DNA of 13,047 bases from CAIJXV01 sp964497135 (GTDB lineage: Bacteria; Verrucomicrobiota; Kiritimatiellia; CAIKKV01; CAIJXV01). The notes under the pieces were generated by a model. The model had not been told where the DNA came from, ran no database searches, and saw only the letters and a program-made list of their open reading frames with translations. The DNA is taken from positions 1 through 13,047 of the forward strand of contig CAZCDO010000109.1 of the NCBI GenBank assembly GCA_964497135.1, given 5' to 3'. Below, piece by piece: positions 8,080-13,047 of the stretch (within the stretch, counting starts at the first letter, position 1; every line of letters begins with the position of its first letter). The position numbers were made by a program, and so were the translations under genes.

Positions 8080-9801
8080 TCACGGTCCCGCAAACCCCAC
8101 CGGCACTGATGGCGAGAGGTCCAGATACCGTACCGCCTGCTCGGCGATTTCCTTGAAAACCGGGGCCGCTACGATGCCCCCCGTGTGTAAAGGTTGCGGC
8201 TCGTCCAATGTCACGATGATGCTGATTTCCGGATCTTCCACCGGCAGAAATCCCACAAACGTGGCCATGTAATCGGTTTCGGAATACCCGCCGGCCATCG
8301 GTTTCTGGGCGCTCCCGGTTTTACCGCCCACCCGGTAGCCCTCGATCGCCGCCTTGGTGCCGGTCCCGCCGGCTTCGGTCACACGGGCCATCAGGTCCCG
8401 CATCTTTTGGGCCGTATCCCCGCGAATCGGGCGTCCGACAACTTCCGGAGCGCCCTTGTAAAGCACTGTGCCGTCCTTCGCCACCACCCGTCGGATCAAA
8501 TAGGGCTTCATCAGGAACCCGTCGTTGGCCACGGCATTCACCACCCCCAGCATCTGCAGGGCGGTCACCGCAACACCCTGTCCGATCGCGATCCGCGATG
8601 AGCTGATGCCGGACCACCGCTCCAGCGGGGTCAACAATCCCGCCTCTTCGCCGGGCAAATCCAATCCGCTCTTGCGGCCGATACCGAACTCCTTGAGATA
8701 CCGATAAAACCGCTCATTGCCGAGTTGAATCGCGATTTTCGCCGCACCAATATTGCTGGATTTTTTAAACACATCCGACACCGTGAGTTGGGAATAGGAA
8801 TGATAATCCCGGAGAATTTTACCCATGTACGACCAACGTCCATTTTCGGTGTTGAACACCGTATTGGTCGTCACAACCCCCTCGTTCAGCGCGGCCGCAA
8901 TCGCCACCACCTTGAAGGTCGAACCGGGCTCATACACATAACCGATCGCCCGGTTCAACATCTGTTCGGAACGGGCGGTGCGGTACTCATTGAGATCGAA
9001 ATTCGGCCGGTTGGCCAGGGCGAGAATCTCCCCCGTCCGGATGCGTTGGACGATCGCCCAGGCGCCGCGCGCCCGGTGTTTCTCCATCGCCCGGTCCAAG
9101 GCCGTCTCAACCATGTACTGGACATTCTCGTCCAAGGTCAAATAAACATCCGCCCCCTCCTGGGGCTGAATGTCCTGAACCCGCCAACCGTACATCTCCC
9201 GACGCCGTCCATCCAGACGGCTTTCCAAAAAACCCTGCGACCCTTTGAGATATTTATCGGCAATCAGTTCCACCCCGGCCGACCCCACCCCTTCCACATT
9301 CGAAAAACCCAGAACATGACACATGGTGCCCCCTTGCGGATATCGCCGCAAGGTGGTCTCCCGCGTAAAAATGCCCGGGCTTTTGAGTTCCAAGACCCGA
9401 CTCACCAAATCATCCGGAACTTGACGGGCCAGATAGGTGAACCGTTTCTCCGGCTGGTTCAACCGGATTCTCAACTCTTCCGGAGCCATCCCGAGCATAG
9501 CCCCCAACGAGGTCGCCACCTGCCCGGTTAAGTTACTCTTGATCAACAACGCCGGATCGGCGCACAGATCGCGCATCCCCACATTCAACGCCACAATATT
9601 GCCCGCTTTACTGCCCTCGAGAATCCGGCCGCGACCGGTCAGGATCGGCTTGACGATCGTCCCTTTCTCCTCCACCGATTGACGCATCGTTTCATCCGTC
9701 AATAGATGCAAATACACCAATCGAACCACTAATCCGGCGAAGGCGAAGGCCAGGACCAGGGCCAGCCATTCCAAGCGGATGTTTCGATCCCGGTCAGTCA
9801 T
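8080..9801 (-). CDS. ftsI: FtsI (PBP3), septal peptidoglycan transpeptidase
   Basis: 573 aa, a class B penicillin-binding protein. It has a short cytoplasmic N-terminus, one membrane helix (about 11-33), a pedestal domain starting around GRGRI (57-60), and a transpeptidase domain with the serine site STFK (Ser294, Lys297), SSN at 348-350 and GKTGSAQK at 493-500. It crosslinks new septal peptidoglycan and works with FtsW. EPGSTFKVVA and IAIGQGVAVTALQM are typical of FtsI in dcw clusters. There is no C-terminal PASTA domain. The start ATG lies inside the end of the ftsL-like gene (8-nt overlap) with only a weak ribosome site, so coupling is likely. All three catalytic motifs are intact. SpoVD and PBP2 are alternatives, but the dcw location favours FtsI. 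Confidence 0.96.
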   Translation of the reverse strand: MTDRDRNIRLEWLALVLAFAFAGLVVRLVYLHLLTDETMRQSVEEKGTIVKPILTGRGRILEGSKAGNIVALNVGMRDLCADPALLIKSNLTGQVATSLGAMLGMAPEELRIRLNQPEKRFTYLARQVPDDLVSRVLELKSPGIFTRETTLRRYPQGGTMCHVLGFSNVEGVGSAGVELIADKYLKGSQGFLESRLDGRRREMYGWRVQDIQPQEGADVYLTLDENVQYMVETALDRAMEKHRARGAWAIVQRIRTGEILALANRPNFDLNEYRTARSEQMLNRAIGYVYEPGSTFKVVAIAAALNEGVVTTNTVFNTENGRWSYMGKILRDYHSYSQLTVSDVFKKSSNIGAAKIAIQLGNERFYRYLKEFGIGRKSGLDLPGEEAGLLTPLERWSGISSSRIAIGQGVAVTALQMLGVVNAVANDGFLMKPYLIRRVVAKDGTVLYKGAPEVVGRPIRGDTAQKMRDLMARVTEAGGTGTKAAIEGYRVGGKTGSAQKPMAGGYSETDYMATFVGFLPVEDPEISIIVTLDEPQPLHTGGIVAAPVFKEIAEQAVRYLDLSPSVPVGFAGP

Positions 9802-10183
9802 TCATTACGACTTTCTGGATTTGCGCATATTGCAGGGGTTGCGTCGGTTCAAGGCGACGCACCCGCCCTGAGGCGGGCGCGCAAATGATGCGGACGATCT
9901 GATCCCGGCGGGGCCAGGCCATTACCAGGCCGTGTTCCCGCAGGGCGGCTTCAACCCGCGCCGGGGAACGCAGGAGGGACCAGTCGCCCTCCACTTTTTT
10001 AAGCTGGTCCCGCAAAACCACCCGGCGCGCCTCCAACGCCTTGATTTCACGGCCGAGAGCATCGGCACGGGCTTTAAGACAAATATGGAAGAGCGCCAGT
10101 AGCGTCACCGCCAAAAGGATCACCGTCAGGGGAACGGGAAAAAGAAATCCCTGTTCGCTTTTTTTACGATTTTTGCGTGCCAT
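9794..10183 (-). CDS. ftsL: FtsL-like divisome protein
   Basis: 129 aa. It has a basic cytoplasmic N-terminus (MARKNRKK), one membrane helix at about 15-36, then an Arg/Leu/Glu-rich heptad-like segment at about 38-68 that should form a coiled coil. Next comes RSPARVEAALREHGL, which resembles the region after the coiled coil in FtsL/FtsB proteins. This is the bitopic architecture of FtsL, which with FtsB and FtsQ activates FtsW-FtsI. Sequence conservation in the family is too low for motifs, so the call rests on topology and on the position between rsmH and ftsI, where ftsL normally sits. The gap to rsmH is 3 nt; the 3' end overlaps ftsI by 8 nt. It is near the usual length of about 120 aa. 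An FtsB-type protein is the alternative. Confidence 0.82.
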   Translation of the reverse strand: MARKNRKKSEQGFLFPVPLTVILLAVTLLALFHICLKARADALGREIKALEARRVVLRDQLKKVEGDWSLLRSPARVEAALREHGLVMAWPRRDQIVRIICAPASGRVRRLEPTQPLQYAQIQKVVMND

Positions 10184-10186
10184 GAT

Positions 10187-11107
10187 TCAATCCATCCTTT
10201 CCGCTATTCTTAATTTCGCCGAACGCGCGCGGGGATTCTGCCGGCTTTCCTCATCGGTCGGAATCCGTGGTTTCCGCGTCACCAGACGCACCGAAGGTAT
10301 CTCTCCCACCCAAGCCTGACCACCGGCTTGTAACGACTCCCACCGCCCCGCATGCCGGGCCAAACACTGCTTGACCCGCCGATCCTCCAGGCTGTGGAAG
10401 GAAATCACCGCTACCCGCCCGCCGGACTTTAACAAGCGTAACGCGCCTTCCAACCCCCGCTCCAGGGCCGTCAATTCGCCGTTGACGGCGATTCGTAACG
10501 CCTGGAAACACTGGGTTGCCGGATGGATCCGACGGCGGCCCCGCTTGGTTCGCACTATCACCTCCACCAGTTGCGCGGTGCTCCGAAACGGCGTCCCCGT
10601 CCGCACCCGGCCAATCTCCCGGGCGATCGCCCGCGATTCCGTTTCCTCGCCGTAGCGCCAGAACACATCCGCCAACTCCTCCACCGATAACTCATTCACC
10701 AGATCCGCCGCCGTCCGGCCCTGCTCCAAGTTCATCCGCATATCCAGAGGACCGTCCGTTTGAAAACTAAACCCGCGCGCAGGATCGTCCAACTGGTTCG
10801 ACGACAACCCCAAGTCGAACAGAATGCCGTCCACCGCCGTAAATCCCGCCGCCGTCGCCAGTTCCTCCACCCGTTCAAAGTTGCCGATCGTCAGGCGCCA
10901 GGCGCCCGGCCACTCGCGCAACGCTTCCCCCACCGTCACCGCCACCGCCGGATCGCGATCCACCAACAAAATCTCGATCGCCCTCCCCGTCCGCTCCAGC
11001 CAACTCCGGGTATGCCCGCCCCCCCCGGCCGTCGCGTCGATGTAACGACCTCCGGCCCGGGGCGCAAGCCCCTCCCAAACCTCATCGACCAGAACGGATT
11101 GGTGCAT
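10187..11107 (-). CDS. rsmH: RsmH (MraW), 16S rRNA C1402 N4-methyltransferase
   Basis: 306 aa, the usual length. It is an SAM-dependent methyltransferase that modifies N4 of C1402 in the ribosomal P site. The N-terminal MHQSVLVDEV is the family hallmark. DATAGGGGHT at 24-33 is the SAM-binding loop, DLGLSS at 98-103 follows the second SAM contact, and RGFSF with DGPLDMRM at about 111-125 is family-specific. Then come FQALRIAVNGE at 201-211, ISFHSLEDR at 235-243 and the basic end NPRARSAKLR at 291-300. The start has GGAGG 7 nt upstream. It follows mraZ as in most dcw clusters, but 246 nt separate the two genes instead of the usual few. Confidence 0.97.
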   Translation of the reverse strand: MHQSVLVDEVWEGLAPRAGGRYIDATAGGGGHTRSWLERTGRAIEILLVDRDPAVAVTVGEALREWPGAWRLTIGNFERVEELATAAGFTAVDGILFDLGLSSNQLDDPARGFSFQTDGPLDMRMNLEQGRTAADLVNELSVEELADVFWRYGEETESRAIAREIGRVRTGTPFRSTAQLVEVIVRTKRGRRRIHPATQCFQALRIAVNGELTALERGLEGALRLLKSGGRVAVISFHSLEDRRVKQCLARHAGRWESLQAGGQAWVGEIPSVRLVTRKPRIPTDEESRQNPRARSAKLRIAERMD

Positions 11108-11312
11108 GGGCCGGCCTCCCCGACACCGGAACGCCCGGTTCCTTGACGACGGTGCTGGAAATACGCAGGGGCCGCCGCCCGATCGTGTTCAACTCCAGAA
11201 TGTCGGAAAACGAATCTTTTTTCTGTTCCGGCACGCTGAGCCAATGCACCCCGGGGCCGCCCGAAAGACAACCCGTCATCCGCATAAAGAAAGACACACC
11301 TGACCATTTCAT
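11082..11312 (-). CDS. Possible small hypothetical protein between mraZ and rsmH
   Basis: I do not recognise this protein. The ATG at 11312 opens a 76-residue frame that runs 26 nt into rsmH. Purine-rich sequence upstream offers two ribosome sites, GGAGG at 11 nt and AGGTGG at 4 nt. The product (MKWSGVSFFMRMTGCL...) starts with a weakly hydrophobic stretch and becomes Arg/Pro-rich towards the end (VSGRPAHAPIRSGR). The frame is open upstream into mraZ, as expected by chance in GC-rich DNA, and no domain is visible. The interval is the only sizeable gap in the first half of the operon, so either this is a small gene or the space is an untranslated regulatory segment. Confidence 0.33.
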   Translation of the reverse strand: MKWSGVSFFMRMTGCLSGGPGVHWLSVPEQKKDSFSDILELNTIGRRPLRISSTVVKEPGVPVSGRPAHAPIRSGR

Positions 11313-11331
11313 GGCCCCACCTACCTCCACC

Positions 11332-11350
11332 GCCGCCCAAACCCGGCGGC
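11332..11350 (-). promoter_or_regulatory. GC hairpin just after the mraZ stop
   Basis: GCCGCC at 11332-11337 and GGCGGC at 11345-11350 form a 6-bp GC stem with a 7-nt loop, 3 nt past the mraZ stop in the transcript. No T-run follows, so it is not an intrinsic terminator. It could protect the mraZ end of the mRNA or attenuate transcription; this is speculation from structure alone. Confidence 0.35.
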
Positions 11351-11353
11351 TTG

Positions 11354-11857
11354 CTAGAATCCCAATCGGCGCGCCGCATCCCCGGGCTCGCCCTCCTCTG
11401 AGGCGCGATTTTTCTCCCAAGCCCGGGGGTTCCATAATTCGATCCGATCAAATGCGCCCACCAGCACCACCTGGTCCGCCAGTTGCGCATGAGCCAGCAA
11501 ATCGTCCCGGAGTCGAATCCGGCCCTGGCTATCCCAGGCAATCAATTCCGCCTGCGACCCGAGAATCCGATCGGCCACGGCAAAATCGGGATCCGTCACC
11601 GAATGCCCGCGATTCGCGTTCAGGCGCCGAATCATCTCGCGTGCCGCCAGTGCGTAAAGACATTGGCCGTGAATCGGGGCCACAAACATACTTTCCGGTT
11701 CACCCACCTGCCCGCGCCATTCCAAAGGAATCGTTAAACGCTTCTTGGAGTCGAGCGCATGATTGAAAACACCGATAAAAAGGCCCACCCGCGCCGGAGT
11801 AATCTCCGCCGGTTTAACGCCCTGTTCCTGTGTTTCTTCTGTGTTTTTTGGCGACAC
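11354..11857 (-). CDS. mraZ: MraZ, transcriptional regulator of the dcw operon
   Basis: 167 aa. It contains the two MraZ/AbrB-like half domains. The first is FNHALDSKKRLTIP with the DxxxR motif at 36-40; its usual Gly is replaced by Lys. The second is ILGSQAELIAWDSQGRIRL with DSQGR at 109-113, followed by VVLVGAFDRIELW at 130-142. MraZ forms ring oligomers that bind direct repeats in its own promoter and represses the cluster in E. coli. The start is GTG, supported by AAGGTGAT with 5 nt spacing. It gives about 25 extra residues (Glu/Thr/Pro-rich) before the point where most MraZ proteins begin. A shorter start at an internal GTG (codon 24, near 11788) is possible. It is the first gene of the operon. 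Confidence 0.94.
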   Translation of the reverse strand: MSPKNTEETQEQGVKPAEITPARVGLFIGVFNHALDSKKRLTIPLEWRGQVGEPESMFVAPIHGQCLYALAAREMIRRLNANRGHSVTDPDFAVADRILGSQAELIAWDSQGRIRLRDDLLAHAQLADQVVLVGAFDRIELWNPRAWEKNRASEEGEPGDAARRLGF

Positions 11858-11864
11858 TTGTAAT

Positions 11865-11884
11865 CACCTTGCAACACCTGTTGC
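11865..11884 (-). promoter_or_regulatory. Repeat and dyad in the mraZ leader (possible MraZ or repressor site)
   Basis: On the minus strand AGGTG occurs twice with a 10-bp period (plus-strand CACCT at 11865-11869 and 11875-11879); the downstream copy lies within the ribosome site. The overlapping 14-bp dyad GCAACA-CC-TGTTGC (11871-11884) sits just upstream. MraZ of E. coli binds 5-bp direct repeats on a 10-bp period (TGGGN, 5-nt spacers), so the spacing matches although the sequence differs. An autoregulatory or translational control site is plausible. Confidence 0.4.
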
Positions 11885-11897
11885 CTTTTGCCTTTAA

Positions 11898-11926
11898 TTT
11901 CTAGCACTTGCTCCCACCCACGTCAA
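11898..11926 (-). promoter_or_regulatory. Sigma70-type promoter for the mraZ (dcw) operon
   Basis: Read on the minus strand: -35 TTGACG (11926-11921), a 17-nt spacer ending in TGC (an extended -10 element), and -10 TAGAAA (11903-11898). The predicted start near 11891 leaves a leader of about 34 nt before the mraZ GTG. The spacer contains TGGGTGGGAG, two copies of the TGGG core known from E. coli MraZ sites, but 4 bp apart instead of 10. It is the best promoter match in the window and correctly placed. Confidence 0.62.
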
Positions 11927-11937
11927 TCATTTGATTG
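11924..11937. promoter_or_regulatory. Inverted repeat CAATCA-TT-TGATTG over the mraZ -35 box
   Basis: A perfect 6-bp inverted repeat with a 2-bp centre. Its left arm overlaps the -35 hexamer of the mraZ promoter, so a bound protein would block it. The half-site TGATTG recurs upstream of the deoR-type gene. The 10-mer ATTTGATTGT (11929-11938) is also found exactly at 12481-12490. Confidence 0.4.
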
Positions 11938-11938
11938 T

Positions 11939-12086
11939 AAATTTTTAATTTTTTTTATAAGGGGTGAGGAGAAGGGGGACTGAAAGGGAATCTCCCCCTC
12001 TGGGGAGAGAGAAAAAAAAGGGGGGGGGGCGAGGCGCGCTGGCCGAGGCAAAAACCGGGTCAAAACCGCGAACGCGCGGTCGGGGG
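11939..12086. other. Non-coding stretch with homopolymer and purine tracts
   Basis: After an AT-rich block (11939-11960) the plus strand becomes strongly purine-rich. It contains a hairpin TCTCCCC-CTCT-GGGGAGA (11991-12008) and then A8 immediately followed by G10 (12012-12029). No T-run follows the hairpin on either strand, so it is not a terminator. The interval stays open in the transposase frame but shows no recognisable protein. It is probably degenerate sequence bordering the transposase relic. Confidence 0.5.
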
Positions 12087-12476
12087 GTGCCCTATGAGAA
12101 GAAACGGAAAGCCGTGCGGCTCCACCTGGAAGAAGGGATTCCAGCCAAGGGGCCGGCCTCCCGGAAGGAGCCGGGGACGCCGGGGGTGCGTGCGGCGATC
12201 CGGGAGCAGATCGTCGAGATCAAGCGGCGGAACCAGAAATTCGGGATCAAACGGATCGCGCAGGTGTTGCGGCGGATGTTTCATCTGCCGTCGAGTCCGG
12301 AGACGGCAAGAAAGACCCTGCATCAGGCGGAGTTGATTGAACCGGTGCGGCGAAAGCCGCACCGGAACCCATCGAAGCCGCGTTTTTTTGAGCGGACGAC
12401 ACCGAATCAGTATCGCAGTTACCCCCTCCGAAGCCCCCCCAAAAAAATGGGGATTGCCCTCCCAGAACATTTGTGA
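12087..12476 (+). pseudogene. Truncated transposase relic (IS481/integrase-like)
   Basis: From the GTG at 12087 the frame reads VPYEKKRKAVRLHLEEGIPAKG, like the first helices of an HTH transposase. Next comes AAIREQIVEIKRRNQKFGIKRIAQVLRR, then SSPETARKTLHQAELIEPVRRK and RFFERTTPNQ, the segment that in IS481-type transposases directly precedes the catalytic domain (normally PNxxWQxD). Homology stops at TPNQ (base 12410); the remaining 21 codons are unrelated and end at a TGA. The whole DDE catalytic domain is therefore missing. The middle of the HTH also looks shortened (SRKEPGTPG replaces the usual second HTH region). The fragment cannot be an active transposase. The frame is open back to 11964, but that part has no resemblance to the family. 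The family assignment is from memory of motifs. Confidence 0.72.
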
Positions 12477-12483
12477 TTATATT
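12454..12483 (+). promoter_or_regulatory. Possible promoter for the deoR-type gene
   Basis: TTGCCC (12454-12459), 18 nt, then TATATT (12478-12483), matching the sigma70 consensus at 4 and 5 of 6 positions. The predicted start is near 12490, giving a short leader before the ATG at 12513. The ribosome site of that gene is weak (GAAG, 10 nt upstream). Confidence 0.35.
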
Positions 12484-12499
12484 TGATTGTTTTTGATTG
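12474..12499 (+). promoter_or_regulatory. Three TGATTR repeats on a 10-bp period, likely operator
   Basis: TGATTA at 12474-12479 and TGATTG at 12484-12489 and 12494-12499 are spaced exactly 10 bp apart, one helical turn, so all three face the same side of the DNA. They straddle the predicted -10 and transcription start of the deoR-type gene. DeoR-family regulators commonly bind short direct repeats in their own promoters, so autoregulation is the natural hypothesis. Confidence 0.45.
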
Positions 12500-12512
12500 A
12501 AGTCTTTTCGAT

Positions 12513-13047
12513 ATGAGCAAAAACGAACAACGCGATCTGGCGCCCGAACGCCTCGAAAAACTCCGGCACATTCTCCGGGAACACCGGATCATCCGCGTCG
12601 ATGACCTCTGCCGGATCCTCCAGATTTCCGCTGCCACCGCCCGCCGTGATCTCGCCCAGCTCGAGACGCAAGGAGAAGTCCGACGCGTCCACGGCGGCGC
12701 CGTCGGACTCGACACCATGCTCGCGGAACCCGTTTTCGACGATAAAACTTCGATCGCCGCCTCCGAAAAACAGGCCATCGCTGAGGCCGCCCTGCAATGG
12801 GTCAAGCCCAATGACTCCCTGTTCCTCGATGGCGGCAGTACCGTTCTCGCGCTCGCCGGCCTCCTCGCCGCGCGAACCGACCTGACCGTCGTCACCAACT
12901 CCTTGCGCGTCGCCGGCGCCCTCGCCGCCGGCGGGCCCGCGGTCATTCTCGTCGGCGGGGAACTGCGCCGTCTCTCCCAAACCTTTGTCGGCCCCATGAC
13001 CCGCTTCACCCTCGAACAGATCCATGTCGACACCGCGTTCATCGGCA
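12513..13047 (+). CDS. DeoR-family transcriptional regulator (3' end outside window)
   Basis: 178 residues are visible from the ATG at 12513; the family is usually about 250 aa, so roughly a quarter is missing. The N-terminal winged HTH covers about 10-63: PERLEKLRHILREHRIIRVDD, then ISAATARRDLAQLE (recognition helix region), then the wing EVRRVHGGA, the DeoR hallmark. The C-terminal DeoRC sensor domain begins near residue 75 and shows DGGST at 106-110 (the phosphosugar-binding loop, usually SGTT), VTNSLRVAGAL at 127-137, LVGGELRR at 146-153 and VDTAFIG at 172-178. Such proteins repress sugar catabolism or transport genes and respond to sugar phosphates. The target pathway cannot be told because the downstream genes lie outside the window. 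It is transcribed divergently from the dcw operon. Confidence 0.93.
   Translation, partial: MSKNEQRDLAPERLEKLRHILREHRIIRVDDLCRILQISAATARRDLAQLETQGEVRRVHGGAVGLDTMLAEPVFDDKTSIAASEKQAIAEAALQWVKPNDSLFLDGGSTVLALAGLLAARTDLTVVTNSLRVAGALAAGGPAVILVGGELRRLSQTFVGPMTRFTLEQIHVDTAFIG

Noticed and set aside
8058..8093. TTG start for murE overlapping ftsI
   Set aside because: The extra residues (MRDREEWSWLLP) have no family counterpart, and two ATGs just downstream fit the MurE N-terminus.
8725..9531. 268-codon plus-strand frame opposite ftsI
   Set aside because: Its composition (many His, Arg, Pro, Gly) is typical of a complementary-strand shadow; ftsI on the other strand has all catalytic motifs.
10936..11541. 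201-codon minus-strand frame spanning the ends of mraZ and rsmH
   Set aside because: It overlaps both genes heavily in a third frame and shows only Gly/Arg/Trp-rich shadow composition.
11991..12008. Hairpin TCTCCCC-CTCT-GGGGAGA as a terminator
   Set aside because: No T-run follows on the plus strand (it is followed by A8), and on the minus strand the T-run precedes the stem.
12435..12453. C7-A7-T-GGGG motif as a terminator or IS end
   Set aside because: The CCCC/GGGG stem is short with an A-rich loop, has no T-run after it and no inverted partner at the other side of the relic.
1..13047. tRNA, rRNA, CRISPR array or defence/toxin genes
   Set aside because: No cloverleaf-like segments, rRNA-like conserved blocks, regularly spaced repeats or defence-type domains were seen on reading the window.

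Overview
The window is dominated by a division and cell wall (dcw) gene cluster read from right to left on the minus strand: mraZ, a possible small ORF, rsmH, an ftsL-like gene, ftsI, murE, murF, mraY, murD, a LysM lipoprotein gene and ftsW (about 11857 down to 454). The sequence is GC-rich with bacterial gene packing. MurE carries the DNPR signature of meso-diaminopimelate ligases, so the peptidoglycan should be of the Gram-negative meso-DAP type. The order murF-mraY-murD-LysM protein-ftsW matches, from memory, the chlamydial order (murF-mraY-murD-nlpD-ftsW). With the glycine-rich RRM protein and the lipoprotein style, this points to the PVC superphylum (Verrucomicrobiota, Kiritimatiellota or Lentisphaerota rather than Chlamydiae). 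That placement is an inference from gene order, not a sequence search.

Layout. 1-344 (+): C-terminal part of an RRM RNA-binding protein with a Gly/Arg tail. 367-400: a strong hairpin with T-runs on both strands, able to terminate both the RRM gene and the convergent dcw operon. 454-11857 (-): the dcw operon, mostly with overlaps or very short gaps. The exceptions are 52 nt before mraY, 155 nt before murF and 247 nt between mraZ and rsmH. 11858-12512: the only long non-coding stretch. It holds a good sigma70-type promoter for mraZ, operator-like repeats, homopolymer tracts and a truncated transposase relic. 12513-13047 (+): the start of a DeoR-family regulator gene, cut by the window edge.

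How the genes work together. MurD, MurE and MurF add D-Glu, meso-DAP and D-Ala-D-Ala to the UDP-MurNAc stem peptide. MraY moves the product onto undecaprenyl phosphate to give lipid I. FtsW and FtsI polymerise and crosslink lipid II-derived strands at the septum, with the FtsL-like protein as divisome scaffold. The LysM lipoprotein probably binds septal peptidoglycan. MraZ is the operon's regulator and RsmH methylates 16S rRNA. The usual downstream genes (murG, murC, murB, ddl, ftsQ, ftsA, ftsZ) are absent here because the cluster stops at ftsW.

I found no clear novel multi-gene system. The points most worth a second look are the TGATTG repeat array shared by the mraZ and deoR promoter regions, the possible small gene between mraZ and rsmH, and the LysM gene within a shortened dcw cluster.
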